Shown here piece by piece: positions 32,399 through 42,446 of a stretch of 64,000 nt of DNA. Origin of the DNA: G963666535 sp963666535 (lineage in GTDB: Bacteria > Bacillota > Clostridia > Oscillospirales > Oscillospiraceae); contig OY762913.1 in the NCBI GenBank assembly GCA_963666535.1, forward strand, positions 1,488,001 through 1,552,000, given 5' to 3'. The number at the start of each line of letters is the position of its first letter. Position 1 is the stretch's first letter. A program made the translations under genes and the position numbers. The notes below the pieces were generated by a model. The model saw only the letters and a program-made list of their open reading frames with translations. It ran no database searches and had not been told where the DNA came from.

Positions 32399-34384
32399 AT
32401 TCGGAATCTACTGAAAAAACACAGATTGGTAATGATCGTCCTATCAGCGCTTCTAACAACCGCTGCCCTAATGCTCTTGGTCAGGCTTCCGGGGATGATG
32501 AACAGCGGACCCGAAAGTGTTACCATTGCGGAGGTAAACGGCGTCTATGACCTGACCGGAATTGAAGATTCTGGGGAAGTTCTGGTCATCCTGCCACCCA
32601 GCCCTACGTATTATCCCAATACGCTGTTGACTCCGAAAAGCGTCGATTTGGCTGATCCAGTCAGTACAGAGCAATATGACGCACTGCGTGCCGACTATCT
32701 TTCCCAGCGGTTTATGGTTGAATTGCCTGCCAACAGCGACGTCTATACCCTGGCATTTAATTTGTCGGGCCGCCACGCCATGCGGGTCTATGTAAACGGC
32801 GAACTGGTCGGTCAGTCCGGGCAGCCGGGTACCACAAAGCAGGACACCGAGGTCTGGGAAAACAACCTGACCTGTTACGCCACACCCAAAGACGGCAAAC
32901 TGGATATCGTTTTACAGTCGGCGCAGTTTTATCATTTCCGCAGCGGCGCGCGGCTGGCGACCCTGAGCATCCAAAATACGGCGTCCGCCCCCAGTGGTGG
33001 CCTGACCAACGAAACCAAGGGTTTTCTTGTCATGGGCGCGTTTGTGTGCGCGACGGCGCTTCTGCTGTGTATCTATCTGCTTTTATCGCATACGAAGGTG
33101 ACTTTGTACTTTGCCCTGGCCTGTCTTGCCATGGCACTGAGGGAGTGCATTCAAAGTCAGGCATGGACATACTTTCCGATAAACGGGAAGCTCTCCTTTC
33201 TGCTGGAATACATGAGTGTGGTATTACTTGCAATCTTTCTGGCTCTGTATCTCGGGCAGTATGCAAAGGGCAGATTCCTGCGCGCGGTTCAACATGCGGC
33301 GGTCGCAGGGTCAATTTGCTACGGAACTTGCCTGCTGTTTTGCGATTCGGTGTTGTATACTTCAATTTTGCAATACTATCAGGCGCTATTGGTGCTCTGC
33401 ATTGTTCCGGGTATTTCTGGGCTGTTCTGGACGATGCGCCGCCCAACGAAGGAACAAACCGCCGCTCTGTACGGAATTGCGGTCTTCTTTCTCGCCGCCG
33501 TGTCCGACATTTTGATGTACAACAATGTTTTTGGCTATCAGCACCCCAAGAAACCGATTTCGGAAGCTGCCATGCTGATATTTGTGCTTGCACAGACGGT
33601 GTCGCTGTTTCTGATGAATAACCGGGTACTTGCCGAATCAAAGGCGGCAGAGCAAAAACTGGCGGCGGAAAAGGACACGCTGGAAACCCTCAACCGTCTG
33701 AAAACCGAATTTTTGGGCAACGTCTCCCACGAACTAAAAACTCCGCTCACTGTGATGTCCGGTTACGCGCAGACCACGAAGCAACTGGCCGAGCGTCCGG
33801 GCGTGCTGGACGGCAGCGAAGTTTCCCGCAGAATGAAGCTCATTTCCTCCGAAGCGGAGCGGCTGTCCCTGATGGTGGGGCAAATCCTTGATGTGACTCG
33901 TATGGAAGAAGGACGCATGGACATGGAAAAGCGCCCCTGTCACATCGATGAAATCATTCACGCCGCCATTGAAACCCACTACCCCATGCTGAATAAAAAC
34001 GCAAACAGGCTGGAAATCCATATCGAGCCCGGACTTCCCGCAGTCAGCGCCGACCCCGCGCGGATATCTCAGGTGATTGTTAACCTGATTTCCAACGCGG
34101 TACGCTTTACCGCAAATGGTCTGATTACCATATCCACAAAGAGAGCGGATAAAATGATTGTGATCTGCGTCGCCGACAATGGCGCAGGCATCATCCCGGA
34201 CAGGCTTCCCCATATCTTTGAGCGGTACAGCCACAAAGAAAAATCCGGCGGCGGTCAGGATACCGGCACCGGATTGGGACTCTATATCTGCAAGCATATT
34301 GTGGAACAGAATGGTGGCAACATCTGGATTGAAAGCGAGGAAGGCCTTGGAACCTCCGTATTTTTCACCCTGCCCATCCTGTAG
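32399..34384 (+). CDS. Membrane sensor histidine kinase (7TM sensor type)
   Basis: About 661 residues. The N-terminus has one helix, an extracellular beta-rich domain (about 30-210), seven transmembrane helices (about 215-420, 7TMR-DISM-like), a coiled linker, then HisKA (NVSHELKTPLTVMSGYAQ, phospho-His) and HATPase_c (NLISNAVRF, DNGAG, GTGLGLYI). The best start is ATT 32399: GGGAGG lies 8 bp upstream and it gives a basic N-terminus (RNLLKKHR) before the first helix. The first in-frame ATG after it (32432) is inside the helix. Convergent with its likely response regulator. Confidence 0.9.
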   Translation: MRNLLKKHRLVMIVLSALLTTAALMLLVRLPGMMNSGPESVTIAEVNGVYDLTGIEDSGEVLVILPPSPTYYPNTLLTPKSVDLADPVSTEQYDALRADYLSQRFMVELPANSDVYTLAFNLSGRHAMRVYVNGELVGQSGQPGTTKQDTEVWENNLTCYATPKDGKLDIVLQSAQFYHFRSGARLATLSIQNTASAPSGGLTNETKGFLVMGAFVCATALLLCIYLLLSHTKVTLYFALACLAMALRECIQSQAWTYFPINGKLSFLLEYMSVVLLAIFLALYLGQYAKGRFLRAVQHAAVAGSICYGTCLLFCDSVLYTSILQYYQALLVLCIVPGISGLFWTMRRPTKEQTAALYGIAVFFLAAVSDILMYNNVFGYQHPKKPISEAAMLIFVLAQTVSLFLMNNRVLAESKAAEQKLAAEKDTLETLNRLKTEFLGNVSHELKTPLTVMSGYAQTTKQLAERPGVLDGSEVSRRMKLISSEAERLSLMVGQILDVTRMEEGRMDMEKRPCHIDEIIHAAIETHYPMLNKNANRLEIHIEPGLPAVSADPARISQVIVNLISNAVRFTANGLITISTKRADKMIVICVADNGAGIIPDRLPHIFERYSHKEKSGGGQDTGTGLGLYICKHIVEQNGGNIWIESEEGLGTSVFFTLPIL

Positions 34385-34387
34385 GCG

Positions 34388-35074
34388 TCAATACCGCACC
34401 TTGCTGAAGATGTATTCTCCTTTGCCGGAGTTGGACAGTTCAAACCAACCTCCGCCGTCTGCCCCCAGCTTTTTACGCAGATTTGCCACATGCACGGCGA
34501 CGGTGTGGGCTGCCCCGGGGGAGCTTCCGCCCCACGCCCGGCTGTAAATTTCGTCATAGCTAAGTCGCCGCCCGGCGAACAGGGCAAAGCATCCTAAAAG
34601 CTGGAGCTCCTTTTGCGTCAGGGGGATGCACTCATCGTCCAGGGTCGCTTCGCCCAGCAGAAAGTCGATAGACAAAGGAAAAAGCTCGATTTTTCCGGCG
34701 GTCATAAAACCTGTTCTGCGAAGCTGCGCCCCCACCCGAGCGGCAAGTACATTTAAATCATAGGGCTTGGTGACATAATCGTCCCCGCCCTGCAACAAGC
34801 CTTTTACAACGCTCTCATTTTCATCCCTGCAAGTCAGGAAGATGATGGGGGCGTTTGTTTTTTGCCGCAGCTCGGCGCAAAACTCGAAACCGGAGCCATC
34901 CGGCATCATCACGTCCAGCAGAATCAGGTCGGGGCTGTGCTCCTCCAATTGAAACCGCGCCTGTGCAAGGGTATCCGCGCCGATGACCTCGTAGCCCTTG
35001 CCCTCGAAATATTCACGGTTAATGGCAAGTACGTCGGCCTCGTCCTCTACCATCAAAAGCGTTGCCTTTTTCAT
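34388..35074 (-). CDS. OmpR-family response regulator
   Basis: A 228-residue regulator: receiver domain (VEDEADVL, phospho-Asp in LILLDVMMPDG, KPYD lysine) and winged-helix trans_reg_C domain (PLTQKELQLLGCFALFAGR, HVANLRKKLG). It faces the kinase gene end to end with 3 bp between stops. Upstream lie an 18-bp palindrome and the first DUF2442/surface-protein pair, its likely target. Confidence 0.94.
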   Translation of the reverse strand: MKKATLLMVEDEADVLAINREYFEGKGYEVIGADTLAQARFQLEEHSPDLILLDVMMPDGSGFEFCAELRQKTNAPIIFLTCRDENESVVKGLLQGGDDYVTKPYDLNVLAARVGAQLRRTGFMTAGKIELFPLSIDFLLGEATLDDECIPLTQKELQLLGCFALFAGRRLSYDEIYSRAWGGSSPGAAHTVAVHVANLRKKLGADGGGWFELSNSGKGEYIFSKVRY

Positions 35075-35155
35075 TCAGTCACCCCCGTTTATTTCAGCCA
35101 TAGTCTACCATATTTTTACGGAAAATGAAACGCCCCAAAAAAGTTTTACGTTTGC

Positions 35156-35173
35156 GATCAAGAATTCTTGATC
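35156..35173. promoter_or_regulatory. Perfect 18-bp palindrome between regulator and surface module
   Basis: GATCAAGAATTCTTGATC, between the response regulator start (35074) and the DUF2442 gene (35243). A good candidate operator for one or both directions. Confidence 0.6.
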
Positions 35174-35242
35174 ATCCACACAAGACCATTTATTTCTGCT
35201 ACGCTACTTGTATATCTTTCATGGCGGAAAAGAGGTGGCAGT

Positions 35243-35488
35243 ATGCTACAAATCACGAGGGCGGACGTTGTGGACGACTGGACGCTGGATATCGAGCTGA
35301 GTAACGGGCACCTGATTCTGTTTGATACCCGGCGGCTTGCAGAGACTAACCCCGCTTATGCGGTTCTGCGAAAACTGGAGGTGCTTCCCCGCCCAAGCAC
35401 CGATGGGCAAAGCGTTTACTGGCGGGACGGCCCAAGGCTTAAGTTGGAAGAAATCATGGCCTTGCTAAACAGGCAGGACAACAATTAA
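35243..35488 (+). CDS. DUF2442-like small protein
   Basis: An 81-residue protein, start at ATG 35243 with GAGGTGG upstream. The pattern (DVVDDWTLDIELSNGHLILF, QSVYWRDGPRLKLEEI) is that of DUF2442, small proteins often near toxin-antitoxin or regulator genes, function unknown. It is 21 bp before the large surface-protein gene. A second such protein stands in the same place before the 42900 surface protein. Confidence 0.7.
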   Translation: MLQITRADVVDDWTLDIELSNGHLILFDTRRLAETNPAYAVLRKLEVLPRPSTDGQSVYWRDGPRLKLEEIMALLNRQDNN

Positions 35489-35509
35489 ATTTGAGGAGGC
35501 AATACAAAC

Positions 35510-38500
35510 ATGAAACAAATTTGGAAAAAGCTCGGCAGCGCGCTTCTTGCGCTGTGCATGGTACTGACCATGCTGCCCACGGTGGCGTTTGCGGCGGACG
35601 CGAACACATTAAAAAGCACCATTGAAGGTTACTCCGGTGGCACAGGCTCACTGACCGCAACGGTAAGCAGCGACACCGTCACCGTCACCGGAACGGTAAC
35701 GGACGCGGCGTCAACGCTCATGCTCAGCATTGACGAGGGAGTGACGGTTGTCTGGACTGCGTCCATTACGGCGGCCGCAGATTATGAGGATGTCTTAGTC
35801 AATTTAAACTCAAGCGGTACGTTTGAGATGAAAAGTGGTGAAATCACAGCCACCAAGGGTACTGCTATTACTGGCTCAGGCAACGTAACAATTACCGGAG
35901 GAACCGTTACAAGTGCCAACCAGCATTACACCATCTATGTAAATTCAACCGCCTCAAATTTGACGGTCAGCGGCGGCACGATAAAAACCACCTATGCTGA
36001 CAATAACAGCGGAGCGGTAGCGATTAAAACAGATGCAAACACCACTATCTTCAGCGGTGACTGTCAAGTGGAGGCGACGGGTGCCGGCTTTAATGTAGCG
36101 GTGGATGCAAAAGGCGATGTGGAAGTTAAAAACAGCGCCCAAATCCTTGCCGTAAAGGGCATTTCCATTACGGCTGCCGGCAACGTGGCGGTGAGCGGCG
36201 GCACGGTCAGTTCCAGTTTATACAGCGCCATCAAGGCCATCGGTGCAAGCTCCGCCGTAACCGTCAGCGGCGGCACAGTGTCCAATTCGGCTCCAACCAA
36301 GGAATATTCGGTAATTAATATGACAAACGCCAACAATACTGCGGAAAACGTAACAGTCAGTGGCACCGGTCAGGTTCTGGCACAGGGGGAGGGCAGTACT
36401 GCCTGTGCCATCAAAACTTCCGGCGGCGTAGCAGTCAACGGCGGAACAGTCAGCGCCACCAGGGGTACCTCTATCTATGCTGATGGTTCAAGCTCTACCG
36501 TAACGATTAGCGGCGGCACGGTGTCTAACACGGCAACCGTGTCCGAGAACCCGGTTATCTACATGGATAACACCGCCAATACTGCAAACAACATAACAAT
36601 CGGCGCAAGCGGCGCGGTGCAGGCAAACGGAACCGGCGACGTAGCCGTTCGGACTTACGGTAGCGTGACCAGCAGCGGCACCATGACCGGCAAGATAGCC
36701 TACGCCGTCACCGTCAATAACGGCACGGCAGACGCAGCCTTTGCGGCGCAGGGTGATACCGTCGGAATTACCGCCGCCACACAGTTCGGTCAGCAGTTTC
36801 TGGCGTGGCAGATTGACCGCGGCAATATAACGCCGGCAGCGCAGGAGGCAAACACAACCTTTACTATGCCCGAAAGCACGGTGGAGCTAACGGCAACTTA
36901 TGAGGACACTGCAATCGATGTCTCCACCGCCGGCGAGCTGAAAGCGGCACTTGTGATAAACAACCCCCGAAGCGTAAATGTCACAGCGAATATCACTATG
37001 GCAGAGGGTATCTCAGTGGGCGCAAACCATACGCTGAATATCCCGGAAGGCTATACCCTTTCCACTGGGGCCACCAGCGAGCTGTATATCGGGACTGGCA
37101 AAACCCTAACATTGACAGGAAATGGTACCCTGAAAGTCAACAGCACCGTTGATACCGGCGTTTCAGTTTATGGCACACTGGAAAGCAAGGGTACCGGCAT
37201 TACCATTGAAACCAGCACCGGTATTACTACGACGGGAATTGCTCTGTGGGGTGCCGAGGCACAGATGATGGTCCACGGCGGCACGTTGAACGTCAATAAT
37301 TCGGTCGGTACAGGCATCAGTGGCTCGGTTGGTAGTACACTGACAGTGGACGAAAACTGTTCTGTGAATATTTCCAATACCGGAGAAAGTACGCGGGGAA
37401 TTAATGTATCCGGCACCTCTGCCTTCAAAGACAGCACGGTAATCATCGACAGCAGCCACACCGGAATAGATTCCTTGATGAGCAGCTTTGAAAACAGCAC
37501 CGTTACGATTAATCGAGCCGGCTACGCTGGACTGAGTATTAAGACTTTGACTATGAGCGATTCGGCGATAAACGTAGCTTACGTGGCCGACGAGAGCGAT
37601 GAAAACAACTACGGACTGGCTTTTGATGGCGGTAATACAATTACCGCGGACCAAAGCAGCAAGATTACCCTGATTGCGGGCGCTAAACTGTCTGGCGTCT
37701 CCGGGCGTTTCAGCGACTGTGGTACCGTCCTTACCCGCAGCAACATTACCGTGCGCGCAGCGGATGGTACTGTCGTTGCGACCGGCCTGACAGCGGGAGA
37801 CTACGTGTGGAACGGCACACAGTTCACCAAGGGCACCTGCTCCGTTACCTTTAACTTAAGCGGCGGCACCCGTACGGGCGGCGGCGAACTGACACAGGCT
37901 ATTCTAATTGGCGAGAGCGCAACCGCCCCCATCTTCACCCGCAGCGGCTATACCTTTACAGGCTGGGATAAAGACTTTACCAATGTCACCGGCGATCTGA
38001 CGGTGACCGCCACATGGAGCTATGCCGGCGGCTATACCGTCACCTTCAACTTAAGCGGCGGTACCCGCACGGGCGGCGGCGAACTGACACAAACGGTAGA
38101 CAATGGCGGTAGCGCAATTGCCCCCATCTTCACCCGCAGCGGCTATACCTTTACTGGTTGGGATAAACCCTTTATCAATGTCACCGGCGATCTGACGGTG
38201 AACGCCACATGGAGCTATAACGGCGGCGGCACAAGCGGCGACACAGGCGGCGGCGGTTCGAGTACACCCGCGACACCCGCGCCCACCGTCTCCGGTTCCA
38301 CCGCGACGACCACAGTGACGGCGAAAACCGGCTCCGACGGCACGGCAGCCGCCACAGTTACGCAGTCCCAAGTGAACAGCGCGATTGAAAAAGCGCAGAA
38401 AGCAGCAAAAAGCAACGGCACCGCTCCCAAGGTGGAAATCCAGGTCAGCGGTGCATCCAACGCAAGCGCCACTGAAACCACCCTGCCGAAAGCTGCCGTT

Positions 38501-39469
38501 CAGGCGATGGTCACCGGCAAGATGGAATCCATGACACTCTCCTCTCCCGTGGCTGATATGACCTTTGACGCCAAGGCCCTTGCCGCCATTGCGGGCGCGG
38601 CCTCCGGAGACGTTGCGTTCACCGCATCCAATGTGAAAAACAGGACCCTTTCAGGCGCGGCGCAGCAGCTCGTGGGCGACCGCCCTGTGTATAACCTCAG
38701 CGTCACCTCCGGCGGCAGGACGATCTCTCAGTTTGGCGGTTCCGTAACGGTTTCCGTGCCCTATGCCCCGGCGGCGGGCGAAGACACAAACGCCATTGTG
38801 GCCTATTTCATCAATGCAAACGGTAAACCGGAACTGATGCAAAACTGCCATTATGACGCTAAGGCGGGCGCTCTTGTGTTCACCACAGACCACTTCTCTC
38901 AGTATGCGGTGGGCTATAACAAGGTTGCGTTCAGCGACGTTTCCGATACCGCGTGGTACGCCGACGCAGTCAGCTACCTTGCGGCGCGGGGCATCACCGG
39001 CGGGACATCGGAAACCACGTTCGGCCCCGATGTGACACTGACCCGTGGACAGTTCATCACCCTGCTCCTGCGTGCTTACGGCATCGACGCGGATAACAGC
39101 ACCGCCGACAATTTCACCGACGCTGGAAACACCTACTACACCGGATATCTGGCGGCAGCCAAGCGGCTTGGAATTTCCAGCGGCGTGGGCGATAACAAAT
39201 TCGCCCCGGAGCAGGCCGTCACCCGTCAGGATATGTTCACCCTGCTCTATAACGCGCTGAAGGCAATCGACCAGCTTCCTGAGGGTGATTCCGGTAAGAC
39301 GCTTTCCGATTTTACGGATAGCGGAAGTGTCTCCGCCTACGCCCAGGAGGCCATGAGCTATCTGGTTAAGGCTGGAATCGTCGGCGGCAGCAACGGTCAG
39401 CTTTCTCCCACGGCAACGACTACCCGCGCGCAGATGGCGCAGGTTCTGTATAACCTGTTGAAGAAATAA
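35510..39469 (+). CDS. Large SLH-anchored surface protein 1 (beta-helix, InlB-type repeats)
   Basis: 1319 residues. Signal peptide 1-29 (LLALCMVLTMLPTVAFAADA). Residues 40-780 are Gly/Thr/Asn-rich strands (TVSGGTV, SGGTISN-like), as in a right-handed beta-helix (pectate-lyase-like) domain. Two InlB B-repeats follow at about 780-905 (TFNLSGGTRTGGGEL, SGYTFTGWDK, TVTATWSY), then a Gly-rich linker, a globular domain and three SLH motifs in the last 190 residues (FSDVSDTAWYADAVSYLAAR, FTDAGNTYYTGYLAAA, FTDSGSVSAYAQEAM). It is likely an adhesin or wall-bound glycan-binding protein, exported by Sec and held by SLH to wall polymer. Confidence 0.88.
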   Translation: MKQIWKKLGSALLALCMVLTMLPTVAFAADANTLKSTIEGYSGGTGSLTATVSSDTVTVTGTVTDAASTLMLSIDEGVTVVWTASITAAADYEDVLVNLNSSGTFEMKSGEITATKGTAITGSGNVTITGGTVTSANQHYTIYVNSTASNLTVSGGTIKTTYADNNSGAVAIKTDANTTIFSGDCQVEATGAGFNVAVDAKGDVEVKNSAQILAVKGISITAAGNVAVSGGTVSSSLYSAIKAIGASSAVTVSGGTVSNSAPTKEYSVINMTNANNTAENVTVSGTGQVLAQGEGSTACAIKTSGGVAVNGGTVSATRGTSIYADGSSSTVTISGGTVSNTATVSENPVIYMDNTANTANNITIGASGAVQANGTGDVAVRTYGSVTSSGTMTGKIAYAVTVNNGTADAAFAAQGDTVGITAATQFGQQFLAWQIDRGNITPAAQEANTTFTMPESTVELTATYEDTAIDVSTAGELKAALVINNPRSVNVTANITMAEGISVGANHTLNIPEGYTLSTGATSELYIGTGKTLTLTGNGTLKVNSTVDTGVSVYGTLESKGTGITIETSTGITTTGIALWGAEAQMMVHGGTLNVNNSVGTGISGSVGSTLTVDENCSVNISNTGESTRGINVSGTSAFKDSTVIIDSSHTGIDSLMSSFENSTVTINRAGYAGLSIKTLTMSDSAINVAYVADESDENNYGLAFDGGNTITADQSSKITLIAGAKLSGVSGRFSDCGTVLTRSNITVRAADGTVVATGLTAGDYVWNGTQFTKGTCSVTFNLSGGTRTGGGELTQAILIGESATAPIFTRSGYTFTGWDKDFTNVTGDLTVTATWSYAGGYTVTFNLSGGTRTGGGELTQTVDNGGSAIAPIFTRSGYTFTGWDKPFINVTGDLTVNATWSYNGGGTSGDTGGGGSSTPATPAPTVSGSTATTTVTAKTGSDGTAAATVTQSQVNSAIEKAQKAAKSNGTAPKVEIQVSGASNASATETTLPKAAVQAMVTGKMESMTLSSPVADMTFDAKALAAIAGAASGDVAFTASNVKNRTLSGAAQQLVGDRPVYNLSVTSGGRTISQFGGSVTVSVPYAPAAGEDTNAIVAYFINANGKPELMQNCHYDAKAGALVFTTDHFSQYAVGYNKVAFSDVSDTAWYADAVSYLAARGITGGTSETTFGPDVTLTRGQFITLLLRAYGIDADNSTADNFTDAGNTYYTGYLAAAKRLGISSGVGDNKFAPEQAVTRQDMFTLLYNALKAIDQLPEGDSGKTLSDFTDSGSVSAYAQEAMSYLVKAGIVGGSNGQLSPTATTTRAQMAQVLYNLLKK

Positions 39470-39679
39470 CCGCTGTATCAATAGCAAAAGACTGCTGCCG
39501 CTCTTCACGCAGTGGGCCTTAGAAAAGTGGCACCCTTTTAAAATAAAACCGGGAAACCCTTGATATCACTGTGGCGCCTTTTTTTGAAGATCATACAAGC
39601 CCCATTTTTAGCCGAGGTCTTAGCGATAAGACCTCGGCTTTTTTTACGTCCAAAATTCAACAGAAACGAGCCGATCCAT
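39470..39679. other. Spacer after surface protein 1
   Basis: No gene seen. It contains degenerate GGCACCCTTTT / GGCGCCTTTTTTT motifs (about 39529 and 39573) and the terminator at 39611. Confidence 0.4.
39611..39645 (+). terminator. Strong intrinsic terminator
   Basis: GCCGAGGTCTTA, GCGA loop, exact complement, then seven T. It ends the surface protein 1 transcript. Confidence 0.9.
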
Positions 39680-39904
39680 ATGAGTGAAAAATATTTCAAA
39701 GAACTGACCCAAGTCCGCGCCATGAACGGAATTGAGGCGGCGCCCCTGGATAGGAATACGCTTCCGATTCTGCTGAACGGCCGCTCCGCCTGCCGTGTGG
39801 AACCCAGCGGATGCATTTGTATCTTCCCCAATGGCCTGTGCTCCCCTGAAGCAGCCATTGTTGAGCGTCGCCGCATGAAACTAATCCTGCTTTTCTCTAA
39901 ATAA
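39680..39904 (+). CDS. Hypothetical protein, possibly a remnant (74 aa)
   Basis: The frame gives MSEKYFKELTQVRAMNGIEA and then a compact Cys-containing stretch. No clear ribosome site, no family recognised, and its end overlaps the convergent LuxR gene by 8 bp. It may be the 5' fragment of a longer gene. Confidence 0.3.
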   Translation: MSEKYFKELTQVRAMNGIEAAPLDRNTLPILLNGRSACRVEPSGCICIFPNGLCSPEAAIVERRRMKLILLFSK

Positions 39905-42371
39905 GCCCCTGCAGCTGTGCTACCTTTATAGCCGAGACCTTTCCGCTTACCTCAAGCTTCTGATATATATTTTTTAAATGCGTTTTTACCGTACCCTCAG
40001 ACAGAAAAAGACGGGACGCAATTTCTTCTCTTTTCAGACCTTCCGCAACCAGCGAAAGCACTTCTGCTTCTCTTTGGGATAGCCTGACTTTGCTTGGCTG
40101 GCTGTTCTTCAGTACTTCCATATACTGTTCGCTGAGTAAGACAACTTTATTAATATATTCATTTTCAGAATCATTGTTTGCTGCGATTTTCAGCATATCC
40201 AAAATGCACGGAGCATTTTCCACAAAGGGCATGATGATATCATCCCCCTGTGCCATTGCCAGGGCGTTTTCCAGTTCGGTTACTCCTGCGCTTACACCAT
40301 TCAAATAATACTTCGCAACTGCCTTGAAAATATAATTGTGGATCATGCCCAGTTGGTTGCTGAATATGGAAAACTGCTCTTGAAAGGTTTCTGTGAGAAC
40401 CTCAAGCGCGACATAATTCTTTAAAAGCATCAAAGACTTGCCATAGACGACATAGTTGAACGCTACCCCCTGATACAAAAGATCAGCAGTAATCATATCA
40501 CCAGTTTGCAGCCAATAGGGTATTTTCTCCGGCTGGCCGAGGCAGGCGTAAACATAGCCCTTACACATATCAATGGTCGTATTATAGATGGAATTGTTAG
40601 CTTCAGTCATATCCTGTTCCAGCTGCTTGAGCATTTCAATCGCTTCCGACACCTTTCCCTGCACTATGTAAAGCCTTATTAGAGTAAAGTTTGCACAAAT
40701 GATTATGCTGGTTTGATCCTTCGTTCTGGCTTTGTATATGGCCCTAAAGCTATTTAGTTCAGCTGCCGTCAAGTCACAGGTCTCCAGACAGTACTCAGCT
40801 TCAAGCAGATAGTCGGAACCCATTCCGCAGCCGTCGGCAAACTGAGAATAGGAGGTAAAAGAAATGCCTGCCTGCCGTGATATTTCCCTAAAGGTTCCCT
40901 GCTCTCTGAAATAAACATAGAGAAGATGCGGAGATCCAAAGGTAAATTCGTTTTCCCGCTGTGCGATATAAGATTGCTTTCCTTTGAGCAGTCTCAGAAT
41001 ATTTCTGTTGTATTCGTCGTCCGGATCGATGTAATTGAATATAGTAAACTTATTGATGATCAGTATTTCAGCAATGATGCGGTTTCGATATTCCTCATCG
41101 ATCCCTTCCATTTCTTCATAGGCTTTTTTCAGAGCTTCCAGTTTACCCGCGCATTCCATAATCGTTTCTTCATTGCCGTATACGATAGTGATGAAGATAT
41201 GCTGCAGATAGGCAATCGGATATTGATCCAGCATTTCCTGCGGGATTTTTTCAAACATTTCTAAGGAACCCTCAAACAAAGTGAGTTCATTTCTGATATT
41301 TTTCGGATCGTTGAGTATAGAAAGAATACGTTCTGTTTCTCCCGCAAGATTAAAATTTGAATAAGCGGATGGAAAATCATTGCCGTTTAGATACCACTCA
41401 CCCAAGCGACCATATAGTCCCTGAAGCTCGTCTTGTTGAAAGCTCCGTTTGATTCTCAGGTAATCAAGGAGCACATTATGGATTTTGTAGGTTTTGCTAA
41501 CCTGATCAAAAAAAACAAAAGCATTCTCCTTTTGAAGCTTTTTCAGAATTTCAATTGTTTTTTCTTCCTGCGTGACAAACAAGGCTTGTTTGTCTGTAAA
41601 AATATCCATGACGGAAAGCTTCAGCAAAAAGAACCTGATGCGTTCATCATAAACATTGAACAGTACCTGTTCAACAAGCTCATCAATTGAATTGCTCATG
41701 CCTACTGGAATTCCGTTTTCCAAACCAAGCAATATCATATAGATTAACGAAATCCAGCCTTCGGTATATTCGTTCAGTTTGCTTAAGTCTGCTTCGGAAA
41801 TATCGGCTGCCATCATCCGGCAATAGTGTTCGACCTCACTATCTGTGAATTTTAATTTCTGCTGGGATACGACATAACACAGACCTTTTGAAAGCAATTC
41901 GGCAAAATCAACATTGGTTGTATCCCTCGTAATGATTACAAAATGGAGATTGTCGATTCTCTCCGCAACAATTTGCATGAGAAGTTTGTCAATGCGCATT
42001 TCCTCTGAAAGGTGAAAATCATCAATCACAAAAACTGTTTTCTCGTGAAATTCGATATCATTTAATAATGATAACACCTTTTCTACCTGCGGGACATCAA
42101 CAGGAAACCCAAGCGCCTTCATTTTTGCTGAGGCATGTTCATCCAGCTTGCATATTTCAGACGCAAACTTTTCCCAAAAGAATGAAGCCGATTCACCTGC
42201 ATGCAAAAATGTGATCCAAAGAGGACGATTCTTTTGTGATTTCAGAAAGCTTCTGACGGCAGTAGTCTTACCGAATCCCATGGGTGCTTCTACGATACTA
42301 AGGGGATAATCATATATAGCTGACAGGATTTTATTGATACGCTCTCGTTTAAATAGTTCAATCTTTTTCAA
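39897..42371 (-). CDS. MalT-like LuxR-family ATPase regulator
   Basis: About 824 residues: N-terminal STAND P-loop domain (APMGFGKTTAVRSFL, Walker B FVIDDFHL), winged-helix and helical middle part, TPR-like repeats (about 330-750), and a C-terminal LuxR helix-turn-helix (LSQREAEVLSLVAEGLKREE, LSEGTVKTHLKNIYQKL). Such proteins bind an inducer with ATP and activate nearby genes. Start chosen as TTG 42371 (AGGTG 8 bp upstream); the longer frame covers the promoter and a hairpin. It is divergent from the second DUF2442/surface pair. Confidence 0.9.
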   Translation of the reverse strand: MKKIELFKRERINKILSAIYDYPLSIVEAPMGFGKTTAVRSFLKSQKNRPLWITFLHAGESASFFWEKFASEICKLDEHASAKMKALGFPVDVPQVEKVLSLLNDIEFHEKTVFVIDDFHLSEEMRIDKLLMQIVAERIDNLHFVIITRDTTNVDFAELLSKGLCYVVSQQKLKFTDSEVEHYCRMMAADISEADLSKLNEYTEGWISLIYMILLGLENGIPVGMSNSIDELVEQVLFNVYDERIRFFLLKLSVMDIFTDKQALFVTQEEKTIEILKKLQKENAFVFFDQVSKTYKIHNVLLDYLRIKRSFQQDELQGLYGRLGEWYLNGNDFPSAYSNFNLAGETERILSILNDPKNIRNELTLFEGSLEMFEKIPQEMLDQYPIAYLQHIFITIVYGNEETIMECAGKLEALKKAYEEMEGIDEEYRNRIIAEILIINKFTIFNYIDPDDEYNRNILRLLKGKQSYIAQRENEFTFGSPHLLYVYFREQGTFREISRQAGISFTSYSQFADGCGMGSDYLLEAEYCLETCDLTAAELNSFRAIYKARTKDQTSIIICANFTLIRLYIVQGKVSEAIEMLKQLEQDMTEANNSIYNTTIDMCKGYVYACLGQPEKIPYWLQTGDMITADLLYQGVAFNYVVYGKSLMLLKNYVALEVLTETFQEQFSIFSNQLGMIHNYIFKAVAKYYLNGVSAGVTELENALAMAQGDDIIMPFVENAPCILDMLKIAANNDSENEYINKVVLLSEQYMEVLKNSQPSKVRLSQREAEVLSLVAEGLKREEIASRLFLSEGTVKTHLKNIYQKLEVSGKVSAIKVAQLQGLI

Positions 42372-42407
42372 TGTATATTCACCTGCCCTAAAACTTGATA
42401 GCAAAAC

Positions 42408-42446
42408 AAAAAACATTACACGGAGCGTGCCTGTGTAATGTTTTTT
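42408..42446 (-). terminator. Hairpin with T-run in the leader of the MalT-like gene
   Basis: Leftward strand: ACATTACAC / GTGTAATGT stem then TTTTTT, lying between the promoter (42447-42475) and the start codon (42371). It looks like an intrinsic terminator in the leader, so an attenuator is possible. It is near-symmetric and could also stop rightward transcripts. Confidence 0.55.

Noticed and set aside
38651..39508. 285-codon frame opposite the SLH end of surface protein 1
   Set aside because: Shadow of the SLH repeats on the other strand.
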